A DNA stretch of 64,000 bases. Source: Hydrogenimonas cancrithermarum (GTDB lineage: Bacteria; Campylobacterota; Campylobacteria; Campylobacterales; Hydrogenimonadaceae). The notes beneath the pieces are model-generated. The model saw only the letters and a list, made by a program, of their open reading frames with translations. It had not been told where the DNA came from and ran no database searches. Shown piece by piece: positions 56,846 to 64,000 of the stretch; the first letter of the stretch is position 1, and each line of letters begins with the position of its first letter. A program made the translations under genes and the position numbers. The stretch lies in the NCBI RefSeq assembly GCF_030296055.1, contig NZ_AP027370.1:1538501-1602500 (forward strand). Reading direction: 5' to 3'.

Positions 56846-56906
56846 TTCAGGAAAGTCGCTTCGCTTTGTTCAGATGACTTTTAGTTTTACCAAATAAAGG
56901 CTTGCC

Positions 56907-57728
56907 TTGAAAATTATCCGTGATATCGAAGCACTCAAAGCTGTGCGCGGCCAACTTTCCGGAAGTGTGGGGTTTGTTCCGACGATGGGAGCGCTTCACC
57001 ACGGGCATCTTTCGCTCATCCAGAAAGCCCGGGCCGAAAACGACCATCTCATCGTCTCCATTTTTGTCAATCCAACCCAGTTTCTGCCCGGCGAGGATCT
57101 TGACAGATATCCAAGACGTGAAGAGGCCGATAGAAAGATTTGCGAACTGGCCGGGGTGGACATCCTTTTCATGCCCGAGATCTCCTCGATCTACCGTGCC
57201 GACGAGGTGAAACTCAAAGCGCCTGCCTATCTGGGGTATATTCTCGAAGGAAACCGCCGGCCCGGACACTTCGACGGTGTGGTACAGGTGGTGATGAAGC
57301 TCTTTGGCCTTACACGGCCGACGCGTGCCTATTTTGGGAAGAAAGATGCGCAGCAGCTGAGAATCCTGCAGAAGATGGCGGAAGACTTTTTCCTGCCGCT
57401 CGAAATCGTCCCGGTCGATACGGTGCGCGAAGAGGACGGGCTCGCGCTCAGCAGTCGTAACGTCTACCTGCGACCTGAAGAGCGAGAAAAGGCTCTCTCG
57501 ATCTCCAGGTCGCTCAAACGCGCTTCACGCCTCGTCATGGCGGGTGAACTGGAGAGTGAAGCGATCAAGCGACAGATGCACGAGATGATGAAAGATATCG
57601 ATGTCGAGTATGTCGCCATCGTCGATCGTGATTTCAAGCCGCTCGAGAAGGTCGAGATAAAAAATACGATCATTCTCGTCGCCGCGAAGGTTGGGCAGAC
57701 GCGTCTCATCGACAATCTTTGGATTTAA
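56907..57728 (+). CDS. panC: Pantothenate synthetase
   Basis: The 273-residue enzyme joins pantoate and beta-alanine using ATP, the last step of vitamin B5 synthesis. The HIGH-like motif [12 protein letters not shown], the pantoate site VNPTQF and the SSRNVYL loop are visible. Its start is TTG at 56907 with AAAGG upstream; no ATG or GTG near it fits. TATAAT at 56786-56791 could be its -10, which would place the inverted heptamer structure in its leader. Confidence 0.95.
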   Translation: MKIIRDIEALKAVRGQLSGSVGFVPTMGALHHGHLSLIQKARAENDHLIVSIFVNPTQFLPGEDLDRYPRREEADRKICELAGVDILFMPEISSIYRADEVKLKAPAYLGYILEGNRRPGHFDGVVQVVMKLFGLTRPTRAYFGKKDAQQLRILQKMAEDFFLPLEIVPVDTVREEDGLALSSRNVYLRPEEREKALSISRSLKRASRLVMAGELESEAIKRQMHEMMKDIDVEYVAIVDRDFKPLEKVEIKNTIILVAAKVGQTRLIDNLWI

Positions 57729-57748
57729 GTACCTGAGCGCAGAGGAGT

Positions 57749-59578
57749 TTAATGCCCTCTTTTTTCACCCGCACGGGGGCCCAGTGACGGATCGGGCACC
57801 AGATCGCCCTGTTCGACCATCAGGTCGACAATCTGTTTGAAGAGCGGCACGGCCGACATCGCCGCGAAGTAGGCGTAGGGCTTTTTCGCTTCGCGTACCA
57901 GCACGCCGATCGTATAGCGGTGGTTTTTGTCATTGGCGAAGCCGATGAAGGAGCTGTTGTAGAGCTTCGCGTAGCCCCCTTTTCTTGAGGCGATATGTGC
58001 CGTCCCCGTCTTTCCCCCTATCTGTAGCCCCGGTGTTCTAGCTTTGGTTCCGGTTCCTTTCAGGACAACCTTTTCCAGAATCTTTTTCATTTGAGCGGCG
58101 GTGGCCGGCGGGATTACCTGACGGATCGACTCGTCGGCGGTGACCGGATAGTGTCTGCCCATCGGATCGACGATCTCTGCGACGATTTTGGGTTCGACGA
58201 GACGGCCGCGGTTGTTGAAAACGTTGTAGGCGCGGACCAGCTGCATGAGGGTGACGCGTATGCCGTAGCCATACCCGACCGTCGCTTTGTAGATTTCGCT
58301 CTCCATCTGCGTCACATGCGGCATGATGCCCGTATGTTCGTAGGGCAGGTCGATGCCGGTTTTCTGGGTGAAGCCGAAATCTTTGAAGCCCTCGACGAAA
58401 TCGACGCCGTCGAGACGTTGCGCCAACTGGGCGATCCCGATGTTGGAAGAGTGGACGATGACGTTTTCGGCACTCATCCACTCCTCTTTGTGTTCGTCGG
58501 TGATGATTTTCCGGCCCAGTTTGTAGCGGCCGCCGTAGGTGCGGACGATGTCGAACGGATTGACGCGTTTGTGCTTCAGCAACAGCGCGAAGGTGATCGG
58601 TTTCATGACCGATCCCGGTTCATAGGTGTATTCGACGGCGGCGACATTGAGCGAAGGGTAGTCCTTTCGGCGGATGTTGGCCGGGTCGTAGCGGTTGGAG
58701 GTGGCGAGCGAGAGGATTTTTCCGCTTTCCGCTTCCATAATGCAGGCGATCGCCTCTTTGGCTTCCAGCTCCTTTTTCGCCTTGTCGAGCAGGGCTTCGA
58801 CCCCTTTTTGCAGACCGACGGGGATGTTGAGGTAGAGGGTCATTCCGTCGATGGCGGGCCTGACGAGGCTGTTGCCGCTGAGAATGATCGTGTTCCCGAT
58901 GTCGCGCTCCCCTTTGACGATGCCGTTTTGGATGGGGCGCAGCTCCTCTTGGTAATACTTCTCGAGGCCCTTGACACCCTCGGGGCGAGTGAAGCCATCC
59001 TCTTCCCTTTTGCGCATGTATCCCATCACGGGGGTGAGCATGTCTTTGTAGGCGAAGATTCGCGACTCGCCGCTTTCGGTCAGACTCAGGCCGTACTTGA
59101 TGATGCGGCCGTTCTTGTCTTTGTAGGGGATGAAAACATCGAGCAGACGGAGCTTGCGTGCCAGCGATTTGAGGTATTTCGCGCGGTTGGCATCAACCCT
59201 GTAGGAGAGGACGACATTTCCTTTTTTTCGGAGCCGCTTGGCCACCGTTTTTTCCGGGATGCCGCTGTAGATGCTGAAGAGCCGGATGAAGAGCTCTTTT
59301 TTGTCGGGATCGATGTTGCGGGTGTTGACCATCGCTTTGTAGAGTTTCTGGCTGAAAGCGAGTTTGAAGCCCTCTTTGCTGACGATGCCGCCGCGAAGCG
59401 CACGGTTGGTTTCGCTGATGACCAGTTTGGGTATTTGCCGCTGGCCGAGAGCCGTGTGGACGATGGAACCGACGAAGACGGCAAGACCGATGATGAAGAG
59501 AATGAGAATGACAAGAAGTTTGGTCTTTTTGCCGATTAGCTCGTCAAGTTCGCTGGAAGGAGAAAATAGTGGCGACAC
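57749..59578 (-). CDS. ftsI: Cell-division transpeptidase (penicillin-binding protein, FtsI type)
   Basis: The 609-residue class-B penicillin-binding protein cross-links septal peptidoglycan. It has an N-terminal membrane helix (LLVILILFIIGLAVFVGSIV), an N-terminal pedestal domain, and the three catalytic motifs: SVMK (SxxK) in EPGSVMKP, SSN (SxN) in VHSSNIG, and KTGT in GGKTGTA. Start GTG at 59578. It is last in a run flgB-flgC-fliE-ftsI, the same order as I recall in C. jejuni (pbpB). The convergent panC stops 20 bases away. Confidence 0.92.
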   Translation of the reverse strand: MSPLFSPSSELDELIGKKTKLLVILILFIIGLAVFVGSIVHTALGQRQIPKLVISETNRALRGGIVSKEGFKLAFSQKLYKAMVNTRNIDPDKKELFIRLFSIYSGIPEKTVAKRLRKKGNVVLSYRVDANRAKYLKSLARKLRLLDVFIPYKDKNGRIIKYGLSLTESGESRIFAYKDMLTPVMGYMRKREEDGFTRPEGVKGLEKYYQEELRPIQNGIVKGERDIGNTIILSGNSLVRPAIDGMTLYLNIPVGLQKGVEALLDKAKKELEAKEAIACIMEAESGKILSLATSNRYDPANIRRKDYPSLNVAAVEYTYEPGSVMKPITFALLLKHKRVNPFDIVRTYGGRYKLGRKIITDEHKEEWMSAENVIVHSSNIGIAQLAQRLDGVDFVEGFKDFGFTQKTGIDLPYEHTGIMPHVTQMESEIYKATVGYGYGIRVTLMQLVRAYNVFNNRGRLVEPKIVAEIVDPMGRHYPVTADESIRQVIPPATAAQMKKILEKVVLKGTGTKARTPGLQIGGKTGTAHIASRKGGYAKLYNSSFIGFANDKNHRYTIGVLVREAKKPYAYFAAMSAVPLFKQIVDLMVEQGDLVPDPSLGPRAGEKRGH

Positions 59579-59597
59579 GGCAGTCCTGGGTGTGAGG

Positions 59598-59900
59598 TTA
59601 GATCTGGGTTCTTAGAATCTCTTTGTACGCATTGATCGCCTTGTTGCGTACTTCGAGCATCAGTTTCATACTCATCTCGGCTTTGTCGATGGCAAGGGCT
59701 GCCTGGTGCAGATCTTTTACCTGGCCGGTTGCGATATCGCTCATCGCCTTCTCTCCCTCTTTTTGCAGATCGTTCACCTCTTCGAGCGACTCTTTGAGTA
59801 CATCGCCAAAATCGCTGCCTTCGGGCTTTGCGACTCTGTTCTTGCTCTGGAGCAGATCGCCGGTAGAGAGTTGGTTGAGACCCTGAACGTTTTTGTCCAC
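59598..59900 (-). CDS. fliE: Flagellar hook-basal body protein FliE
   Basis: The 100-residue protein links the MS ring to the rod. The C-terminal half (AALAIDKAEMSMKLMLEVRN, then KAINAYKEILRTQI) is the family signature. The start is GTG at 59900, ten bases after the flgC stop. Confidence 0.93.
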   Translation of the reverse strand: MDKNVQGLNQLSTGDLLQSKNRVAKPEGSDFGDVLKESLEEVNDLQKEGEKAMSDIATGQVKDLHQAALAIDKAEMSMKLMLEVRNKAINAYKEILRTQI

Positions 59901-59910
59901 TGAAAAGTCC

Positions 59911-60405
59911 TTACGCTCTTAAGATGTCGATGGCGCTCGTCGCCATCGCTTTGACGCTCTGAAAGGCCGCCACATTGGCCTGGTAGGCACGCGTCGCTTC
60001 TATTAGATCGGCCATTTCGATGACCGGGTTAATGTTTGGGTAGGCAACATACCCTTCGGCATTGGCATCCGGATGGGAAGGGTCGTATTTCATACGCGGT
60101 TCGCTGTCGTCGCGGACGACTTTGTCGACGACGACCCCCATCACCGGCGGCACGGCCGTTTTTCCTTCTCTCCCTTCCCCGAGCGGATCGGAGTAGGGCA
60201 GAAACTCTGAATCTTCTTCTATTTTACTGTTTAAAACTTTATCGAAATTGAAGGCTTTGAAAACCACTTCGCGACGTCGGTAGGGGCCGCCCTCGTCGGT
60301 TCGGGTCGTGTTGGCATTGGCGATGTTCGAGCTGATGATGTTGACACGGAAACGCTGGGCCGAAAGACCGTAGCCGTTGATGTCGAAACTGCTCAAAAAA
60401 CTCAT
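59911..60405 (-). CDS. flgC: Flagellar rod protein FlgC
   Basis: The 164-residue proximal rod protein has the N-terminal rod signature GYGLSAQRFRVNIISSNIANANTT and the C-terminal EMADLIEATRAYQANVAAFQ. AAGGAG precedes the ATG. It follows flgB by nine bases. Confidence 0.96.
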   Translation of the reverse strand: MSFLSSFDINGYGLSAQRFRVNIISSNIANANTTRTDEGGPYRRREVVFKAFNFDKVLNSKIEEDSEFLPYSDPLGEGREGKTAVPPVMGVVVDKVVRDDSEPRMKYDPSHPDANAEGYVAYPNINPVIEMADLIEATRAYQANVAAFQSVKAMATSAIDILRA

Positions 60406-60414
60406 GAAAACTCC

Positions 60415-60837
60415 TTAGACTTTCGCCGAAGCGTCGATAACGCTGCGGAAGATGGCGCCGTTTTTCTTCAGTGCGGCGACCAGGGCATTGTACATGACCG
60501 TGTTTTTGGCCATCTCCGTCGTTTCGACGTCGAGATCGACCGTGTTGCCGTCGTTGCGGGCTGTGTGGCCATCCCTGAAGAAAATCTCGGCGTGTGCCGA
60601 TGCATCCTCTGTCGTGCCGTTCAGATGGTTTGCATGGGTCGCGGCAAGCTCGAGTTTTGCAGAGGGTCTGGCATAGAGGCGGTCGCGCTCGATGGCCAGC
60701 GCATCCTCAAACGCTATGTCGCGCGAGCGGTAGAAAGGGGTGTCGACATTGGCGATATTCGAGCTTATCAGATCCTGTCTGAGTGCCCGGTAGTCGAGAG
60801 CTTTGGCCATCAGAGTGTGGGCGCGGTTGATCTCCAT
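60415..60837 (-). CDS. flgB: Flagellar rod protein FlgB
   Basis: The 140-residue proximal rod protein has ALRQDLISSNIANVDTPFYR near the start and the family end EMAKNTVMYNALVAALKKNG. The ATG at 60837 follows AAAGGAG; the open frame extends much further upstream, but that part has no such site and is not protein-like. A sigma-54-type promoter lies 34 bases upstream. Confidence 0.95.
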   Translation of the reverse strand: MEINRAHTLMAKALDYRALRQDLISSNIANVDTPFYRSRDIAFEDALAIERDRLYARPSAKLELAATHANHLNGTTEDASAHAEIFFRDGHTARNDGNTVDLDVETTEMAKNTVMYNALVAALKKNGAIFRSVIDASAKV

Positions 60838-60870
60838 TGAGACTCCTTTTGCAAATGTTGCAAAAGAACA

Positions 60871-60887
60871 AGCAAAAAACGTTCCCA
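60871..60887 (-). promoter_or_regulatory. Sigma-54-type promoter of the flgB operon
   Basis: On the minus strand the sequence reads TGGGAACGTTTTTTGCT. GG and GC are exactly ten bases apart, as required for -24/-12 promoters. GGAAC-N5-TTGCTT-like sites precede RpoN-dependent rod and hook genes of Campylobacter. The start point would fall near 60860, giving a leader of about 22 bases. Confidence 0.8.
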
Positions 60888-60920
60888 GTTTGTATGGTTT
60901 TCGTGATGTCTCAGGAGCGG

Positions 60921-61856
60921 CTATGCATCGGGGTGGATGACGACGGGACGGTTGGTTTGAAGTTTCGCGCGGTCGAGCCATGCGAGGTTGTTGGTACGGA
61001 TCAGTTTGATGAGGTCTTCGACGTACGCCTCTTTGCGTTCGGAGTAGTGGTCGAGCGTATGGATAAGCGCCATGCCCGTCAGCGGTCTGTTCTCTTTGCG
61101 AAGTCGGGCACGGAGTTCGCGAAAGCGGCGGTAGGCAGGATGGGTGTTGAGGTTCAGAAGATAAGAGCGAATCGAATCGAGCGGCGAATCGAAAGTTGCT
61201 AGGCCGTAGTTGCCAAGGTGGCTTCTTTGCTCTTTGGGTTTGAGTGCGGTGTCGCTGAAGCTCCATTGGCCAAAGAGCGCATTGCCCTCCACGGCGAACC
61301 GCGACGTTCCCCATCCGCTCTCGACGGCGCCCTGGGCCAAAATGAGCGTCGGCGGGATGATGTCAACCCGCTTGAGCAGTTCATCGAGTTTTTTGGGTGT
61401 GAGGGATTCGTTCTTCTCTTTGAGCACTTTGTATTTGAGTGCCAGCTGCCGAAGCCACTTGGTATCGCTGCGTGAAATCGGCCCTTTTTTGAGTTCGCCG
61501 TAAATTTTCAGAAGCTTTTCGCGCTCTTTTTGGACCTCTTCGTTCGCCATCAGCGCTTCGGAGGCGAGCAGACGCAGGAAGATACTCTTTTTAAGCGGTA
61601 CCGGAATCTTGTCGGCCTTTTCGCCCCACCGCTTCGAGATATGGGTAATGACGATGCGCGGAATCGTTTTCATTCCCTTTCTGAAGGCTTCGTCGGTGTA
61701 GCCGAGATTGTCGAGTATCTGCATCGTCTGCTGGTACGATTTGACGGTATAACGGATAAACGAGGGCTCTTTGGGTGTCTCTTTTTTCTCCACTTTCGAC
61801 TCGCATCCGGCATAAAAAAGAAGTATCAATGAAAAGAGCGCCAATCTTCTTGTCAT
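60921..61856 (-). CDS. Bax-like glucosaminidase lipoprotein
   Basis: The 311-residue product has a lipoprotein signal peptide with lipobox FYAGC (Cys18). The C-terminal half is a glucosaminidase domain of the Bax/GH73 type, with the probable catalytic Glu in LAQGAVESGWGTSRFAVEGN and the following ALFGQWSF. It probably cuts peptidoglycan glycan strands. Being next to flagellar rod genes it might help the rod cross the wall, but it is separated from flgB by a sigma-54 promoter and may be independent. Confidence 0.85.
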   Translation of the reverse strand: MTRRLALFSLILLFYAGCESKVEKKETPKEPSFIRYTVKSYQQTMQILDNLGYTDEAFRKGMKTIPRIVITHISKRWGEKADKIPVPLKKSIFLRLLASEALMANEEVQKEREKLLKIYGELKKGPISRSDTKWLRQLALKYKVLKEKNESLTPKKLDELLKRVDIIPPTLILAQGAVESGWGTSRFAVEGNALFGQWSFSDTALKPKEQRSHLGNYGLATFDSPLDSIRSYLLNLNTHPAYRRFRELRARLRKENRPLTGMALIHTLDHYSERKEAYVEDLIKLIRTNNLAWLDRAKLQTNRPVVIHPDA

Positions 61857-61938
61857 CTTGAAAACCTTTATCCGTTAAACAGTTACGTTTCCATATAATA
61901 TCAAAAATTAAGAGCCAAACAATTAAAGAAAAACATGC

Positions 61939-63120
61939 ATGATTGACCGTCCCCTCTTTTTAACCGCAACGGTACTCATTGTCATCGGTATCGTCTTCAG
62001 TTACTCGTTATCTGCCTATACGGTGCTGCTTTTCAACACGCCGCCGTGGCACTTTTTCCTGCGGCAGTTCGTCGCGGGGATGGCGGGCATCGTGCTGATG
62101 TGGCTTATTGCGCGGCAGAATCCGGAAAAGATCGCTACACCGCTGGGATTTACCCTGTTGATCGTCTCGATCTTAATGATGGTCGCTCTGCCGTTTCTGC
62201 CCGAACAGTTCGCCAAAGAGGTCGGCGGTGCGAAACGGTGGTTGAGGCTGGGACCGCTCTCGCTGGCACCCGTCGAGTTTTTCAAAATCGGCTTCGTCTA
62301 CTTTCTGGCATGGAGCTTTTCGCGTAAGGTGCTTCCCAAGCATGTGGCCCGTGCCAAAGAGGTGCGCTACACGCTCAAAGAGGAGCTGCTGATTGTACTG
62401 CCGTACCTGATCGTCTTCGTGGCGATCATGTTTATCATCGCCATCTTTCAAAACGACCTGGGGCAGGTGATCGTGCTGGCGGCGACGCTGCTTTTTTTGA
62501 TGATTTTCGCCGGCAGCAGCATTCGCTTTTTCGGGATGACGCTGCTGGTCGGTCTTCTCTTGATCGCCGGGTTCATTGTCACATCGCCCCACCGGATCGA
62601 GCGCTTCAAAGGGTGGTGGTACATGCTGCAAAACGCGATCGCCGAGCTCTTCCCGCAGTGGGCGGCGGCAGTGCCGAAAGTGAACCTTGCCGAGGAACCC
62701 TACCAGGTAAGCAACTCGCTTCATGCAATCCACCATGGCGGTCTCTTTGGTGTAGGGCTCGGTAACGGTGTGCTGAAGCTTGGCTTTTTGAGTGAGGTTC
62801 ACACCGACTTCGTTCTGGCCGGCATGACCGAGGAGATCGGCGTAGTGGGGGTAGCAGCCGTTGTGACGCTGATGATGTTCGTCATCTTTCGGCTTCTAAA
62901 AATCGCCGGACGCAGCGACAACGCCATCTACTATCTCTTTTGTGCGGGGCTTGCGATGATTATCGGCTTTTCGTTTTTGATGAATGCGCTCGGCATCAGC
63001 GGCGTCATCCCGCTCAAAGGGATCGCCGTGCCGTTTCTCAGTTACGGCGGATCGCAGATACTGGCACTCTCCATCGGGATGGGACTGGCGCTGTCGATGA
63101 GCAAAAAAGCGAAACTTTAA
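61939..63120 (+). CDS. ftsW: SEDS-family glycosyltransferase FtsW
   Basis: The 393-residue membrane protein has ten or so membrane segments and polymerises glycan strands with its partner penicillin-binding protein. Conserved segments are GGAKRWLRLGPLSLAPVEFFK, FQNDLGQVIVL, HTDFVLAGMTEEIGVVG and PLKGIAVPFLSYGGSQIL. The neighbourhood with murG favours FtsW over RodA. The start is ATG at 61939; another ATG at 61935 is out of frame. Confidence 0.9.
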   Translation: MIDRPLFLTATVLIVIGIVFSYSLSAYTVLLFNTPPWHFFLRQFVAGMAGIVLMWLIARQNPEKIATPLGFTLLIVSILMMVALPFLPEQFAKEVGGAKRWLRLGPLSLAPVEFFKIGFVYFLAWSFSRKVLPKHVARAKEVRYTLKEELLIVLPYLIVFVAIMFIIAIFQNDLGQVIVLAATLLFLMIFAGSSIRFFGMTLLVGLLLIAGFIVTSPHRIERFKGWWYMLQNAIAELFPQWAAAVPKVNLAEEPYQVSNSLHAIHHGGLFGVGLGNGVLKLGFLSEVHTDFVLAGMTEEIGVVGVAAVVTLMMFVIFRLLKIAGRSDNAIYYLFCAGLAMIIGFSFLMNALGISGVIPLKGIAVPFLSYGGSQILALSIGMGLALSMSKKAKL

Positions 63121-63148
63121 ACAGTGAAAAATTTGAGGAGTGTGTAAC

Positions 63149-63853
63149 GTGGATAAACTTTCGAAACTTGTCGAGATGTTCAGGCTGCAGCAGCGGCTTA
63201 ACGACGATACCAACGGCCCGAAGTGGCGCGAAGGCGTGACGAAACAGGGCAAGGTGATCAACTGGAAGCGATGCATCGTGATGGAGACGGCGGAGCTCGT
63301 CGACAGTTTCAGCTGGAAGCATTGGAAAAACATCGCCGGCGGTATCGACCTGGAAAACATCAAGATCGAGATGGTCGACATCTGGCACTTCGTCATGAGC
63401 TACATTTTACGCTTTCATACCCCCGAAGAGGCGGCGAAACTGGCGTTCTCTACGATGAAGGTGAGCCAAATAAAACTGCCGAAAGCGTGGAGTGAAGCGG
63501 ACAATGCGCGTCTGGAAGCGCTGCTGGAGCCATTCGAAAACCTGATGGCGATGGCACTCGTAAAAACCGACGACGAGGTCTACCAGGAAGAGCTGCTGGA
63601 GCAGTTCTGGGAGTGTGTCGACGCCGTGGGGATGAGTTTCGACGAACTCTACCGTCTCTACATCGGCAAAAACGCTCTCAACCAGTTCAGGCAACGGCAC
63701 GGCTACAAAGAGGGCACTTACGTCAAAGTCTGGAATGGCAAAGAGGACAACGTCGTCATGCAGGAGATCCTCGCCGCAAATCCCGACATCACTTACGACG
63801 CTCTTCTCGCCGCACTGGAGAAGGCGTACGAAAAAGTGAGAAGTGAGAAGTGA
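63149..63853 (+). CDS. dut: Dimeric dUTPase (MazG-like, Campylobacter type)
   Basis: The 234-residue all-helical enzyme hydrolyses dUTP to dUMP and keeps uracil out of DNA. It matches the C. jejuni dimeric dUTPase closely at LQQRLNDDTNG and VDSFSWKHWKN. The metal site ExxE...ExxD is at Glu46, Glu49, Glu74 and Asp77. I chose GTG at 63149 because GAGGA is eight bases upstream; a GTG at 63140 overlaps that site. Its last codons and stop are made of heptamer array D, which also forms the start of murG. Confidence 0.93.
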   Translation: MDKLSKLVEMFRLQQRLNDDTNGPKWREGVTKQGKVINWKRCIVMETAELVDSFSWKHWKNIAGGIDLENIKIEMVDIWHFVMSYILRFHTPEEAAKLAFSTMKVSQIKLPKAWSEADNARLEALLEPFENLMAMALVKTDDEVYQEELLEQFWECVDAVGMSFDELYRLYIGKNALNQFRQRHGYKEGTYVKVWNGKEDNVVMQEILAANPDITYDALLAALEKAYEKVRSEK

Positions 63854-63863
63854 GAAGTGAGAA
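63836..63863. repeat. Four-heptamer array D inside the dut-murG junction
   Basis: GTGAGAA is repeated four times without change. The array encodes the last residues of the dUTPase (VRSE...), its TGA stop, and the first codons of murG. No hairpin follows here, unlike at the other arrays. Confidence 0.9.
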
Positions 63864-64000
63864 GCCGAAACCATCCAAAATTCTTTTGACCGGAGGAGGA
63901 ACCGGCGGGCATCTGGCCATTGTCCGGTCGGTCAAAGAGGAGCTGCTCAGGCGAGGCATTCGTCCTTGTTACATCGGCTCCGAGAGCGGGCAGGACAGGG
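63850..64000 (+). CDS. murG: MurG glycosyltransferase, N-terminal part
   Basis: The open frame from the GTG at 63850 runs off the window. It encodes MRSEKPKPSK followed by ILLTGGGTGGHLAIVRSVKE, the donor-site signature of MurG, which makes lipid II at the inner membrane. The GTG overlaps the dUTPase stop (GTGA) and lies in heptamer array D. The first nine residues come from the array and are probably unstructured. Confidence 0.9.
   Translation, partial: MRSEKPKPSKILLTGGGTGGHLAIVRSVKEELLRRGIRPCYIGSESGQDR

Noticed and set aside
60838-61314. N-terminal extension of flgB
   Set aside because: The frame is open upstream, but the sequence is not protein-like, crosses the sigma-54 promoter and the end of the bax-like gene, and the ATG at 60837 has AAAGGAG.

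Overview
The window is a gene-dense stretch (roughly half G+C) of a Campylobacterota (Epsilonproteobacteria) chromosome. Signs of that phylum are: rpoC-rpsL-rpsG-fusA in a row; a complex I operon with no ordinary nuoE/nuoF and two nuoG genes; pflA directly after nuoN and flgB-flgC-fliE-pbpB in a row, both as I recall from Campylobacter jejuni; a dimeric dUTPase of the C. jejuni type; and an MqnP-like prenyltransferase of the futalosine menaquinone route. The base composition is higher than in Campylobacter or Helicobacter and fits free-living, vent- or sediment-type relatives. I do not assign a species.

Layout. 1-4141: end of rpoC, rpsL, rpsG and fusA, with terminators around fusA. 4142-10960: accessory region with a heptamer-repeat module, tRNA-Arg(CCT), an ankyrin-repeat protein on a probably leaderless message, a truncated globin, a repeat protein, a MoxR ATPase plus VWA/DUF2201-type partner, a macro-domain protein and a Y-family polymerase. 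10961-14295: an S24 (LexA/CI-like) repressor divergent from the polymerase and coupled to a membrane GGDEF-EAL protein, then a 36-residue membrane protein. 14412-17518: aldo/keto reductase, Mut7-C protein, tRNA-Glu, a lipoprotein, a small ORF and endonuclease IV. 17522-22571: a lipid-scavenging locus with a VolA-like surface lipase divergent from fadL and an acyl-CoA ligase. 22711-24447: an AAA ATPase.

24734-44441: the nuo operon (nuoA-D, a small NuoE-position protein, a NuoF-tail/GltD fusion, two nuoG, nuoH-N) followed by pflA, which seems to start at an AUU codon. 44421-47975: miaA, mqnP-like, two small genes and a uracil-DNA-glycosylase-like gene. 48019-49854: tRNA-Arg(GCG), a possible small RNA, a globin-CZB-GGDEF diguanylate cyclase and a 70-residue four-cysteine protein. 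49928-55560: a tripartite RND efflux operon. 55654-57728: prfB and panC separated by another heptamer module. 57749-61856: flgB-flgC-fliE-ftsI behind a sigma-54-type promoter, and a Bax-like lipoprotein. 61939-64000: ftsW, dUTPase and the start of murG, the last two joined by a heptamer array.

The strongest unexplained signals are: five 28-bp arrays, each exactly four degenerate heptamers, usually beside a small hairpin; the AUU start of pflA; a diguanylate cyclase with both a heme-globin and a zinc-type CZB sensor; the NuoF/GltD fusion with a missing cluster ligand; and the LRV/MoxR/VWA/macro cluster. No IS element, prophage, CRISPR array or rRNA gene was seen. No gene-free stretch exceeds 300 bases; the longest are 24448-24733 and 48096-48322, both described below.
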